From contig JADFUC010000776.1 of NCBI GenBank assembly GCA_019722365.1, positions 62,001-126,000 of the forward strand: a stretch of 64,000 nt of DNA, written 5' to 3'. Under the pieces are notes generated by a model that saw only the letters and a list, made by a program, of their open reading frames with translations, made no database searches and had not been told where the DNA came from. This document shows, in pieces, positions 39,593-51,289 of this stretch (position 1 is the stretch's first letter; each line of letters starts with the position of its first letter). A program made the position numbers and the translations under genes. This DNA comes from Lithospermum erythrorhizon (lineage: Eukaryota > Streptophyta > Magnoliopsida > Boraginales > Boraginaceae).

Positions 39593-40545
39593 TGTTGGAA
39601 ATCGTGAAATTGATTATTTTATTATCTTTAGTTCTGCGACGATTGTGTGTCGATTCGTTCTGGGTTGGTTAAATGTGATTCTGGGCTTAAAGTGTTAGCG
39701 CCCCAGTAATTATATATTACTAGTTTGGGTTCTCAACTGATAATTTAAGGGTTTATGGCGATTGCTAGATCTTTTCAATTAATCGTTATAATAATAGTTG
39801 TTAATTCGATTATTATTATTATACAAGCTTCTTTGATATCGGCGCAGAAGGTCAGCCTTGTCTGGTGGCGTTGGATTATATTTAAATGTATGAAATTAAA
39901 GCTACATTCTAAATTAAGAGTTGAGTTATGTCAGCGAATATTCTCAATTGGAGTTTTACATTGATAATGTAAAATAGAAGTGGATGAAACCCCAAAATTA
40001 ATTAATTAGTCAATTGAATTAATTAGATAGTTAGTTGAGCTAGATTATTAAACATTAGTTACTATTAACAACGTGTTAGTATTTGATTTTCTTGCTTGGT
40101 TTAGTTAAATTTAGCGAAATTTGTTAATTAGCTTCTGGGTTGAAGAACTTTTAGGTTTGGCATATATAATCGAGCCTATTGAGTTTTTCAACGTAAAGTT
40201 TTTCGTTTCGTGAAATGAAGAAAAAACCATAGCATAAAAACTTCACCAATATATTTGAAAATATCAAGGAAGAATTGAAAATTAACCTGCTGATTCCATC
40301 AACCCGTATTATGGCAAATGTGATTGACATAAATTGTGTGACAGTAGAGAAACATTACGTTTGAAGTGCTCAAATTTGAGACAGGAGGTTTCGTGAAAGA
40401 ATGTGTTGATAGGCTTCATTTGGCGTCTTGTAAGTCTTCTGATATTCATGGTAGTAATTATGTGTTTTAGATTAAATTTATATCATTTGGTCAAGGGATG
40501 TATGAATTTGGTGTTTATCAAAATGGAAATTACTAGATTCTAACA
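39593..40545 (+). mobile_element. Solo LTR, same family as the Copia relic at 401-7490
   Basis: This 953-bp segment starts TGTTGGAAAT and ends TACTAGATTCTAACA. It shares the GATTGCTAGATCTT...ATTATTATTATTATACAA block and the terminal ~80 bp with the LTR at 401-1337. No internal Copia sequence lies on either side. That is the product expected from recombination between two LTRs of one element. Clear 5-bp target duplications are not seen. Confidence 0.75.
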
Positions 40546-43100
40546 TTATTAATATTAATTGAAACTTAATAAAGTATTTCCTTAAATGATTAAGTAAATT
40601 AGGACGGAGGGAGTATACAATCACTTACAAGATTCTTGTCGGTGTCTAAATATATTGTGTTGAAGTGATGAAGGCTTAGAGTTTATTGAATCCTAAATAA
40701 AAGTAAATTCGATCTATCAAAATAAAAATATGTGAGAATTGTTTATGTGAAGGAATGTAAATAGTCTAATTAAGTTATGAATGATTTTTTAATTACCTTA
40801 AATACTAAAATAAACAGGCTTTTTCGACTGCAAACGAACTTAATGAGTTTAATTTTTCATTAAATATATAACAACATAAAACTTTCATATCGTCTTTATT
40901 GATATTTTCTTTATATTATTGAATTAAGAAAATATACCTCATAAGAAAATAAACTAATATATTATTATATTTTACTTATTATTTATTTTTTATTTTCATA
41001 ATATACTTTAGGTGTATATTTCTAACTTCATTAATTCACTCAAATCATATTAGTTATTAAAATTATTTATTTAACAACTCATTAAGTTAATTTTTAAGTA
41101 TTTTTTTATAGTGAAATATATGACTGTCTAACTAAAAGACAAATAAAAAAATATAAAGTTGATATATCTTACATGACTTATTAAAAAATGGATATCGATT
41201 TATTTTCTTATGAGGTATCATTAAATAATAATAATATAGAAAATAAATTAACAAAGCATACATTTTGATTTATTTAAATGCATATTATAATTATTAGTTA
41301 TCCACGACGTATAAGTAATTGAAAATCTCATTGAAATTATCGAGCTTAATTTTATATTTAACTTATGATTAATCGTTAAGATGATGAAAATCTTAAAATA
41401 ATTGATAAATGATTATTGTTTAGTCGTATGTGCGTCTGATTGCGACATGGGAATTCTAGTTTATTCTAAATATTTTCAACCCTAACTATTGTTTCTATTT
41501 TGTTTAAATACAACTAAACTATACAAAACTTAAACGACTTCACACACACATATATATATATACATACATTTTATCATCAGAAATATATTATTCAAATCCA
41601 TTTATTCAACACATCATCAAAACTAAGTAGCTTCAAAAAGTAAAATCCTCACCAAATAGTATTTTGGAAACTTATATTTATGCTAACTGCCATGGTTCAT
41701 TTTGAGACATCGTTATATTATTTTATATGGTGTCTAATATTAAATCATAAATCTTGATATTAAGAAATTTAATACATAATTAAAGTGGGAAAGGCACTAA
41801 GTATTTATCGATTATCTTGATAAATACAGGTGCTAATGATGAAAAAATAGAAAGATAAAAACTATAATAATCAATGATTCCACCTAAAAGAAGAAAGTGT
41901 ATTACATTTCAAAAAATATATTACATATGAATCAGTCATAGATCGAAATAAATAGTTAAAATTAGTTAGTCGAGGTACAATATTATCATATTATTACAAA
42001 TTTATTAGAGTTTTAGTTGTTAACTACTATTATTCTTAATGCATACTCCCTCCGAATAAAATTATTTGTCATTCTATCTTTGAAAATTATATTTTTACGT
42101 TGTCGACAATATAGAAAATGATATTTTCGTTTAAATATCTTTTGGTATCTTTTATTATTAAATTATCAGTAACTTGATAGTATGTTTGAAATTAATTAAT
42201 CATTTCATTTTGATATCTTTTTGATAAACTTTTCTTCCATTTGTGTGTATATATTTCACAGAATGAAATGCAAAAAATCTAGAGATAGTACGTATTAGAT
42301 GAATAAACTCAATCTAATCCAAGCTAAGGAATATGAAATGTTTTAGAGTGTAAATTCAATCTATGCAAGATACTTGAATTTAACCTCTCTCTTTTATGCT
42401 AATGCTATCTCATCCCTAAATTATTATCCAAATTATTTTTTAATTTTCAAAATTAAATACAAATTATCCATTTGAAAAAAAATCTCGGGACAAAAAAATA
42501 TCATATTCTACCAAGATAATTGAAAATTTCAACCAATAAGAATTTCATAATTAATACATACAATTTTGATTTAAATTAATTTAATAGTAAAGTAGATTGA
42601 AATAGTATATTTTCATATAATATTTACAAAATACTATATGATATATTAAAAAACTTTAAAATCTAAATTAAAAAGTAAACTCATAAAAATTCAAAATTAA
42701 ATTATGATTTAGGGATGGAGTGAATATACCATTTCAATTAGAATGCTCAATAAAAGGCTATGGAAAATTAGAGCACAATATCATGCCCCGTCCACAGTTG
42801 AGCAATCTAATTAAATTGAATGATATTATATTTAAAAAAAAAAATTACATATGAATATATCTAATGTCAAATCAAATGTAGTGACCATTTCTCATATTTC
42901 ATATGTGGACTAATAAACTATATTGGTGCCTATTATTTATGAAGATTTCATTAATTACAATGTCATATATAATCTTATCTAAATTGTAAAGAACCATTTT
43001 TCAACCAATGAAATACATAATAAAGAGGGTAATATAGGATTTATATTAAATGTAAGAAATAATTATTCCCACTTTTATATATATTAGGATCGATTCATTC
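40546..43100. other. AT-rich intergenic stretch with MITE-like ends
   Basis: No gene is seen. A GGACGGAGGGAGTA sequence (40601-40614) and an ACTCCCTCCG sequence (42044-42053) look like single MITE ends without partners close by. An exact 19-bp inverted repeat (TACCTCATAAGAAAATAAA) lies at 40935-40953 and 41199-41217. TATA microsatellites occur near 41550. Confidence 0.45.
40935..41217. repeat. 283-bp segment bounded by exact 19-bp inverted repeats
   Basis: TACCTCATAAGAAAATAAA at 40935 is perfectly inverted at 41199-41217. The interior is AT-rich and non-coding. It could be a small non-autonomous DNA element. No target duplication was recognised outside the arms. Confidence 0.4.
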
Positions 43101-44620
43101 ACCTTTCCAAAATTAATTTTAAAATATTTACCTTCATTATGATTCACCCAAACCGAACAGGCCATGGGGTTAATTTGCACTAATAAAGCAGGGCAAAACT
43201 AACAGAACTTAGGTGAAAACTTTGAAAACAAATGAAAAAATGAAAACAGGATCTAGTGTGATGTGGAGAAGTGGGTATGCAAATGGCATATGCCAAGGAA
43301 GATGCTAACATGCCCCCACCCTTTTCTCCCCCCTTTAACAAAAAGTGAATACATAGTACCTTATCAAGTGACCTCTTGACCACATATGACCTCCCTTATA
43401 AACAATCCAACCTTGCTTCTTGATCAAACCCTCTAAGCTTTGCCACCTTCTCTTATGAGGCTGGCCTCACTAATGCAACCACCCTCGACGAGGGTGGTTG
43501 CTCTAGCACAACTATTGCAGCCTATGATGGTCTCTAGTGGTGGTGGCATGGCGATGGTGCATGATGGATGAATCAAAACAATACCCGAGATTCGAGTCGA
43601 GTCGAGTCCATCCATGCATGGTATGATGTTATTCCAATGGCATTGAGTCACCATGCTAAACAGCTAAAAGTGATTCTTTCTCAAAGGGCAACTCAAATCC
43701 TTTGGCATTATATTCCTCAGTTTCTTTTTTCTTTGCCTGAGAAAACAAACTCAAGGGTGAGGCAGATTAATATACTGTAATAATCTATGCTTAGTTTATT
43801 TCAAATTTGTAATAATCTACTACTGGGTATTTTGAAATGCATTATCATGTTCTATTTGTATTGAATAATGCTTTATGAAGCAACCATTTCATCTATCTCT
43901 TACATTTGTGTCCTTGCTTGGGCCATTATGTCAAACATAATAAATTTTGTGTTTATTTTATATTCAAGCAGCATGTCTGTTTTCTTTTTGTTTCTTTGTT
44001 CATCCATTAAATAAATGTTCGATAGTGATATCCTAGTAGAGAATCAAATCACACTAGTATTTGAGGGCTCATACACCATCAAAGATTGCACCTGAAACGA
44101 AGTTAATTGATTATTGTCAAAATAATGTGTCCGTTGCACTTAGATTACCATAAATAAGTGATCTCTAAATTTAATAACTGTAAATTATTTATAAAAAAAA
44201 AACATACACTTTAGTCCCTAAATTGATTGCGGCCTTAATTTTTTACCGGAAAACAAGATTAGAGAGCTTCCCTTTTACAGGATAAATTACCGATTTTGTT
44301 AAAAATTTTGCTATAATTTTATTTTTCTCTGGAAACAACAGTTGGGAGCCCTTTTAATTTAACTGAAGGACAAATAAGATCGGAATTGCACCATATAGGA
44401 TTCTGGGGTTAAATCATAAATAGCATAACATATTTATACCCTTTTGCTATTTGTTAAACTCCCAAGACCCAAAGTCTAATATATATGTATATTTCGAATT
44501 GCCCTTCATTAAAAGTGGAACTATGCCAATTTTAAAATAAAAAATGGATGACATCCTCAAGTAAAGCTATTTATGCTAGTTCAATAGCCCAATCTAATCG
44601 AACAAAAACGTCATGGGGGT
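43101..44620. other. GC-richer island without a recognised gene
   Basis: 43400-43680 is clearly richer in G/C than its surroundings and contains overlapping small open frames on both strands. On plus these are 43456-43571 (38 codons, MRLASLMQPPSTRVV...) and 43568-43780 (70 codons), where the stop of the first overlaps the start of the second. On minus there is 43433-43654 (73 codons). None matches a family I know. The island also holds the perfect palindrome at 43476-43500. A non-coding RNA or a short-peptide transcript is possible but unproven. Confidence 0.3.
43476..43500. repeat. Perfect 25-bp palindrome (12-bp arms)
   Basis: CAACCACCCTCG, a single central A, then CGAGGGTGGTTG. Both arms match without error. 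It could form a very stable hairpin in RNA or bind a dimeric protein. Function is unknown. Confidence 0.9.
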
Positions 44621-44714
44621 AAATTGATCAATTCATGAAAGTTGGGGGATCAAGATTTGAAGCCTTAAATTGATCAATTCATGAAAGTTGGGGGATCAAG
44701 ATTTGAAGCCTTAA
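44621..44714. repeat. Exact 45-bp tandem duplication
   Basis: The 45-bp unit starting TAAATTGATCAATTCATGAA occurs at 44621-44665 and again at 44666-44710 with no differences, followed by the first four bases of a third unit. The identity suggests a recent event. Confidence 0.92.
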
Positions 44715-46189
44715 AGGACACCCCCAGTGAAAGAGGCCAAGTCAATGATTGGAACTTCACATCCTTGATTAGATTGGGGAATTGAAGTTCATTTGCGACG
44801 ACCGACGAGGTTTAATTCTGTACTAAAATTTTAATTTCCTAATCATTTTCATGTTGAAGCTAAGTTATAAATTTTATGAAATTAGTGTCTAACCGGTTAC
44901 GATTTAAATAAGTGTTTCTTTGTATAGTATAAAAAGAGAAGTGAGAATGTATGAGTTTTTTAGCATTGACTAAGATATTTTGCATGTGAATGCAAACAGG
45001 TGAGGTACAAAATGTTGAGATGTGCTATGTGTAAATAATGTCCCTCTAATGTCGATTCATTTATATTATTGTCTACAATGTCGAGATTGAAACTGTGGGA
45101 GTGGTTGAGCGGTTCTTTCGGTGGCTGGTTTTGCAGCCCCGGAAATCGCAAAAGAGGAAGTGCGCTAGGAGCCGGTTGGACTGGATAAAAATCCGATTTT
45201 GTGGATCAGGTGGTCTAAGTTCGGATAAAGCAGAAGGACCGGACAGTTTTTATATATTTTGGATGAAGCTGGGATAGGATCAGGTTATTGAATACAGACG
45301 GATTTTAACTTAGGTCAGGTCAGGTTAAAATTTTTAAAAATAAATTTATATGATCAGTAATTCTGTGTTAGTTGGTTGGCACTCTTGAGTTTATTATTTG
45401 AATTGGATGATCATTTCTGGGATTCGTTTTTTGGTAAGGTCTCATTTCTTGTGTCTTTCTTTCGATTGGTGGAGACAAAACTTGCAATTGGAGGCGTAGC
45501 TGTGTTGGTTTTGGTTCGAAAATATGGTATTGACTTTTTATGAAGATGATGGTAGAGTATAATAATTTAGTAATAAAGTTTAAAAAGTTAGTGTTAAATG
45601 ATACATTGCTTACGTTGATATAATCACATGAGTAAACTTTTTTGGGTTTAATTTATTCGTAGTATTGGTCCAGGTTGGGAGTTTATATGATCCACAATGT
45701 TGATATTATTAAAACCACGTTCTTTAATTCGATGTACATATCGATATTGATTTTGCCTAACTAGGTAACATATGTATGTTAAGATGCGATTATGTGCAAG
45801 AGTTTCGATTGTTTTCTTGAGATGGTGAATTAAGTACTAAATCCAATTTATATGTGCACAAACGTGTTTAAACATGGTCTTTAATCTGATCTTAAGCTTT
45901 AAACATGTCAAATATCTTATTATCTTGATGATGACTAGATCGATTGAAAATCGTAAAATCTAAATAAAAAATCGGTAATAAATAAAGCATCAAAAACTAA
46001 TTAAAATGTTGATAAAGCGGGCAAAATCCATCCTCTCAGTCAGGTCGAAATCGGAGAATCCGGAATCCGGCCGAATTCGGATAACGGATAGGATTTTTCG
46101 AAAATATCCCAGAAATCCGGTTTCTGCAGTTTTTGCCCCAATCCGGTAAATAAGATTAGAATTACTTCCCAAGTAGCCCCGCTCCCTGA
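44715..46189. other. Intergenic, no gene seen
   Basis: Two patches (45110-45270 and 46010-46160) are rich in GGAT/ATCC/CCGG words, forming imperfect inverted repeats like those at 19875-20040. Open frames of about 60 codons there have no recognisable similarity. Confidence 0.4.
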
Positions 46190-46810
46190 CCGGTGACTAG
46201 GTGACTACGTTATTAAATTTGTTAAATTCATTAGTTTTAGTTTATCTTGTCGTGTAAGCTTTTTAAGTGGTCCTTATCTTTATCGTTTTTGAACACATTC
46301 ACTAAGGTTTCTCTTTTTTGGATGGTCGCATCCGTTTTTAACGGTAATGGGTCCTCTATATCGGTTTTCTGCATGAAATAGTATATTCTTTTTGTCTTGA
46401 AATTTAGGAGTACATTTTACATAATTAAAATACTGATCCACATTTTCTTAACATATCGCTCTTTTTCAAATTTGGGTAAAATGGGGTGTGTCGAAGAAAT
46501 GTGGCAGATGATCAAAGTTAGGGATGATAAGGGGAAGGGTAGGGTGATGTGTTAAAGAAAAAGATGTAGGTTTCTATTTTAATTATATAAAATGTACTTT
46601 TTTAAATTTTAGTTTAGTGTTGAGGTAAAATAGTCATTTGATACATGGCTTAGATAGTATAGGGACCCAGCTACACATTTTAAAATGGGATAAGGACCCA
46701 AATAGAGAAAGATTAAAAAAGAAACAGGAATTTAGGCGCGAAAGAGCGTAATTATAGGGGCCATTAGAAAGTTAAAAGTAATAATATAGGAACCAAAAGC
46801 AGATTAGCCA
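46190..46810. mobile_element. Complete non-autonomous element with long terminal inverted repeats
   Basis: The left part (about 46345-46475: GGGTCCTCTATATCGG, ACATTTTACATAATTAAAATA, CTTAACA) is inverted in the right part (about 46540-46670: GTTAAAGAAAAAGATG, TTTTAATTATATAAAATGT, TATAGGGACCC). Farther out, GGGGCCATTAGAAAGTTAAA on the right pairs imperfectly with the left flank near 46205-46260. The element is ~600 bp with arms of about 200-280 bp and no coding capacity, like Mutator-type or other foldback elements. A second, single-armed copy is at 11646-11950. Confidence 0.65.
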
Positions 46811-47519
46811 ATTTGTTGTCAGTTAATTGTTGTTATGATTAGCTAGCTTTAAATGAAAATAAGTATCATCTTGGTGGTATGATTAGTTCTGATCTAAATG
46901 GCGTAAGCCACTTTGATCGGGATATGTAACGTCCATGTGGTATTAGATTTGATGAACCATGGCGCGGATCACTCAGGGATGTTTTGTCTCATTTCATGAG
47001 AAACACAAGGTGGGCGTGCAAGGGGTGCTAAAAGTCAGCGTTTGAGTTCTTACATAGGGGATGAGCTTCAGAAAAAAAGATACATCTTGATGATATGAAG
47101 CGATCTGCGATAATCACTCGAAGCATATAACTTGTCTTTGGGTTTAGTGTGAGATATTATTACCTAGTTATAGGCTCAATGAATGGTGAATTAAACAAAA
47201 ATTAACATGTAAATAATGATAAATTAATATAAAATAATATATTGAATTATGAATGTGAATATATTTAGCTGAATATGAATTAATTGCATATAAATTATAA
47301 TAATGTATCATTTATAGAGGAATCTGATAGCCTACAAAACATCGTAAGATAGGCTAATCATAACATACTAAACCTTAATGGACCGAGCTATCGCTCATAG
47401 TGTAAACTCTAATACAACAATACCTAAAGAGTTGAAATGTTCGACATAAGTAATTAAATGATACAATTTGAAACGCGAGATGAAATGATACAACTTGAAA
47501 CATAATAGATTAAATAGTG
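46811..47519. other. Intergenic, downstream of the UGT cluster
   Basis: AT-rich. No gene is seen. It should include the former 3' end of the left UGT copy near 47400-47520. Confidence 0.4.
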
Positions 47520-48999
47520 ACATGAGAAAAACATAACTGATACCTTTAATCCTTTCATTTTGTATCACAACTTCACTTATTAGCCATAGCGTCACAGAAT
47601 TGGTTGGAGGTGATGGAAGATCAGATGAACCTCCTTCATCTACTGCTCGTCTCGCCATTTTTCCGAGCTCTTTAGCTCGATTCCTTCTAGCTTCCCTTCG
47701 CTCCTCCGTCATGATTTCTCAGCCAATATTCTTAATATCGTCTGAGTACTGAAGCACTCCATGTTTTCCTCTGTCGATAGGGAATAGAATACTTCTTAAA
47801 CTGAACTCCAACTCCAAGTACATTCACTATCAACCTCTCATTACAAAACTGGTCGGCGAAATAAGGCCATGTAATCAATGGCAAACCAGCCGAAATGCCT
47901 TCCAACGACGAGGTTCCATCCCTTGATGTGTCAAGAACCCTCCCCTCTGAGAATCATGAGGAAAGAATCAACACTTGAGGCGCAACGCTTTGATTAAAGA
48001 GCACCATTTTACCATTTCCTTGACTTACTCTTCTTCGCCAGGTTCTTGAGCTTCTCCGGTGGTTCTTAAACCCAAATGAATATGTTTGATGATTCCAAAC
48101 CTTGAGTTCTATAAGCTGCGACGTCCCAAGCTTACACAGGCTCCCTAGACACACATACAATGCTGACATAGGTTTCAAACAATCTAACCATTCTATGACA
48201 TTTTTCTCATCAATTGCAGCTTTGTTTCCTCGTATCGCTTTATCTTGTGAGTCCTTGTTGGAAAGGGAAACAGGGCCAATGCACCATACTTTTTTCCCTT
48301 GCACCTTTCTGTACTCTTTTATGTACTCAGGCTCCAGGGCTTCAAAAGTATTACAAACAACTCCAAATGAACCCGCTTGTGCCTCGTACATATTGTTTTC
48401 AAATCGAATCAAATCTTCTTTGTGTTTGCTTGCAGTAATTGTCCCTATTAGCTGAAGTTTCGTCAGCTCCATTTTATCAGGCAGCCCCGGAAGAACAAAG
48501 TACTCGGTATCAGAAGAAGGTATATGATCATAGTTCTCTTTTAGTCTGAATGCATGATTGCATACCTTTGCAAAACAGCAAACTCCATGGAAAACAATCC
48601 TCGGAATCTTGAATGTCGATGCAACCTCTGTTGTCCAGGGAAAACACATATCAGAAATCAGGCAAATTGGTGAAGGTTCCAGTTCCTCCAGGACCTTTTC
48701 AACAGATGGTTCCATCATATTGGCAGCTTGGAAAAACTTTAGTTCATCCTCAAAAGATGGAAGCATGTCATAATTTTCACACCCATCAGGCAAACCTTCA
48801 ACAGCTGGAAAATGAGCGAAGATCATCTGGATTTCAACCCGTTTGCATCCATCCGGGACATAACAGGCTCGAGTCTTTTGGCATTCGAGTTGTTATATAT
48901 GATGCTTTCTTTCGGAATGTAAAAAGTCGCTGTCTCCATCATTGGGATCATATGGCCTTGAGCTAAGAAAGGAATCAGGGCAAATGATTGTTCAGCCAT
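47520..48999 (-). pseudogene. UGT73-like glycosyltransferase pseudogene (left copy)
   Basis: Family UDP-glycosyltransferases move a sugar from UDP-sugar to small molecules in the cytosol. The start at 48999 gives MAEQSFALIPFLAQGHMIP, then the sequence diverges. A one-base loss near 48832 breaks the frame relative to the right copy. A 290-codon frame (48826-47954) holds the acceptor domain, with GLPDGCENYDMLPS, SDMCFPWTTEVAS and PSSDTEYFVLPGLPDK. From about 48110 the frame is lost again before APQVLILSS. The UDP-sugar (PSPG) box survives in broken form (GGFLTH near 47920, WPYF and [10 protein letters not shown] after). The C-terminus TEERREARRNRAKELGKMARR is seen at 47712-47640. The gene normally has no intron. 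At least three breaks make it a pseudogene. It is a tandem relative of the copy at 51290-52700. Confidence 0.85.
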
Positions 49000-49144
49000 G
49001 AATATGGAAGAAACTGAATAATTGGTAATGCTTTTATTTGAATATTAGATGTATATATCAGTCTACCAATATCTATATTGATATTGATAATATCAACAAT
49101 AATTATACTAAAACTATTTGAAAAGCTATTAAATATCTCTAATA

Positions 49145-49325
49145 GCTTTTGCAGTTTCTGTTACTTCATTGCTATTATCTGTCTTCTATATATAGACTCT
49201 GGAGCTTCTACTTGATCATGTAAGAGCATTATCTATGCATTTTGTGATTCATATATGTCATCTGAATAATGGTTGCATGCATATGATGATGATGTAAGAA
49301 GAGCATACATATGCAGACTTTGGGT
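49145..49325 (-). promoter_or_regulatory. Promoter of the left UGT copy (repeat copy B)
   Basis: A TATATATA box is at 49187-49194, about 190 bp upstream of the start at 48999. The block shares CTTCTATATATAGACT, TTCATATATGTCATCTG and GATGATGTAAGA..GCATACATATGCAGA with the blocks at 49730-49945 and 52730-52890. Between the start codon and TATA there is an extra ~110 bp absent from the right copy. Confidence 0.6.
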
Positions 49326-49729
49326 CCCAAAAGATTAAAAGTGTGAATTTTTTTTATTTCTTTTGTATGAAATTCTAAATACTTCTTCATGTAGTTATAT
49401 CCATAAGTTCGTGAGGTTGCATAGTAGACTTTGAAAGTGTTCCCATGAGTATAATGAGTTCCATAATAAACTGGAATTCAATGAGAAGAATTAAATTAAT
49501 AATATCTGTTGTTATATATGGTTATTAAAAGTGAATGTTCTTGTGATTTGAAGGTTAAGCGAGGAATCGATGTATAATATTTGTCATTTCATGGGCCAAA
49601 TATTATAACGTTAGTACGTTTTAGGTATTGTCTATGATAATATAGATTTATCGATGGTAGGCTAGCGTGATATATTTGGCTATCCCCAAAATTATATTGA
49701 CAATTAACTCATGAATATCTCTAATAGTA

Positions 49730-49945
49730 CTTCTTTGCTGTTTCTGTCACTGCATTGCTATTAGCTGACTTCTATATGTAGACTATCCTAGAACGACCAT
49801 TTTATGAATTATAACGTGGTTCTACTGTTGGAGATCATGAATTACATATGCATTTTGTGGTTCATATATGTCATCTGCATAATAATTGCATACATATGAT
49901 AATGATGTAAGAGCGTTACATATGCAGATAGATTGTGATCAATCC
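49730..49945 (-). repeat. Orphan third copy of the UGT promoter
   Basis: The block repeats the promoter landmarks: TTTCTGTCACTGCATTGCTATTAG, CTTCTATATGTAGACTATCC, GGTTCATATATGTCATCTGC, ATGATAATGATGTAAGAGCG and TACATATGCAGAT. No UGT coding sequence lies downstream of it on the minus strand (49330-49730), so it marks either a lost third gene or a promoter-only duplication. A vestige of the leader, AATATCTCTAATAG, is shared with copy B. Confidence 0.65.
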
Positions 49946-50039
49946 CCTCCTACAAATTCTTAGAAATTAAACCCCAATCCAGATAGATTCTGTACTGGAC
50001 CACTTGGGGTACATATATATTATTCCCTACAAAGACTTA

Positions 50040-50436
50040 TACTCTCTTTCGTTTTTTAATTGTTGTTTTAGCAATTTACACATAAATTAAGGAAAATAAA
50101 AAATAGTCAAAAATACATTGAAAATATAGAATGACAATCAATTAAAATAATACTCATCCCAAAAATTGTTCGCTTTGAGCACTTCGGCTTTTTAGTTGAG
50201 CTTTGTGTAGATATTTTTATTTGTGTTTTATAATATTTATGAAAAAATATATTAATAAAAAATAAAATTATAAAACACAAAGAAATATTTATAATCAAAG
50301 ATTCGCTTTTTATGAAAAAGTGAAAAGTCGAAAGTAGACTGATCTTTTACTTATAGATGGAGAATATCGTAATTGTGCTGACAACTATTACCCCATTTCT
50401 TCTTCAAAAGCGACAACTAAAAAAACGGAGAGAGTA
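50040..50436. mobile_element. MITE with 'TTTTTTAGTTGT' type ends
   Basis: The left end ACTCTCTTTCGTTTTTTAAT followed by TGTTGTTTTAGC is inverted at the right end (AAAAGCGACAACTAAAAAAA then CGGAGAGAGT). TA flanks both sides. Interior sequence (GACAATCAATTAAAATAATA, reverse of 57240-57330) is shared with the element at 57072-57355, showing one family. Confidence 0.65.
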
Positions 50437-51289
50437 AATAATACATAAGGAATGAAATCCAAATAATTTATCAATAATAAATCATTATTCCAATAATTAT
50501 AAATTTGATATCATTAGATTTGTATTTAAAAATATATTTTTATATTATTTTATATAATTTTTAGAATATAGCCCAAAAAAAGTAATTGAAGATTAGCTTT
50601 AAACCACAAACGAAAATATCAGTTAAACTAAATTGAAGGTAGTATATAAAAACATATTTGATGTAATATTTCGATCTCGAATATATCGGGTTTAATTTAA
50701 TGTCAAAGTTTAAGGCAAAGAATGGGATTACAATGCAGGCTAGCGAAGCCGGACAGGGAGTTCTTAGGTCGAGCAGGGTAATCGAGGCTGCAGGCACCTC
50801 ACCACATTTGGCCTACAACATTGCACTCCACCAATTGATACAAAACAGTCCCAACCCCCAAGACCCACCTCATCATCCAACCCCCTGCCTTGTCTGATCC
50901 ATGTATAAACTGAAATGAGTATAGTTGGTCATTTCACTTTGAAGTATAAAAAATTTATTTGATATTGAAACTTGAAAGTTAGGTAAAAATGAGTACAATA
51001 TGTCTATATATGTGACATGTTCTACTCTAATGCCTTCACCAAGGCAACCAAACGTTTTATGGTTCTGAATGTGTTTGCAAAGATTAATAAGAAACAATCA
51101 AGTATTTACATTGAATCTGTTTGAATTGGCAATTATAAGGATCAAAATAAACTAGTCATATATATATATATATTGATTTAATCAACTACAAATGCAGGCA
51201 AGAGTTATCTAGCTTTCTAACATTCTTGCCTAGTGGAATTATTCTTTTGTATCACGACTTTTTTTAACTGCTTCTGCTATAATATCTTG
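50437..51289. other. Intergenic between MITE and right UGT copy
   Basis: A GC-richer patch at 50700-50900 has a 65-codon plus-strand frame with no recognised similarity. A TA microsatellite lies near 51160. No gene is supported. Confidence 0.4.

Noticed and set aside
43180..43680. Known microRNA precursor
   Set aside because: I compared short words with conserved plant miRNAs I know (miR156, 159, 160, 164, 166-172, 390, 393-399, 408) and found no convincing mature sequence.
44621..44714. CRISPR-like repeat
   Set aside because: Only two directly abutting copies without spacers, in a plant nuclear context.
48102..48966. Plus-strand frames across the UGT copies
   Set aside because: They are antisense shadows of the glycosyltransferase coding sequence.
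50700..50897. 65-codon plus-strand frame
   Set aside because: No similarity recognised; Pro-rich end looks like chance.
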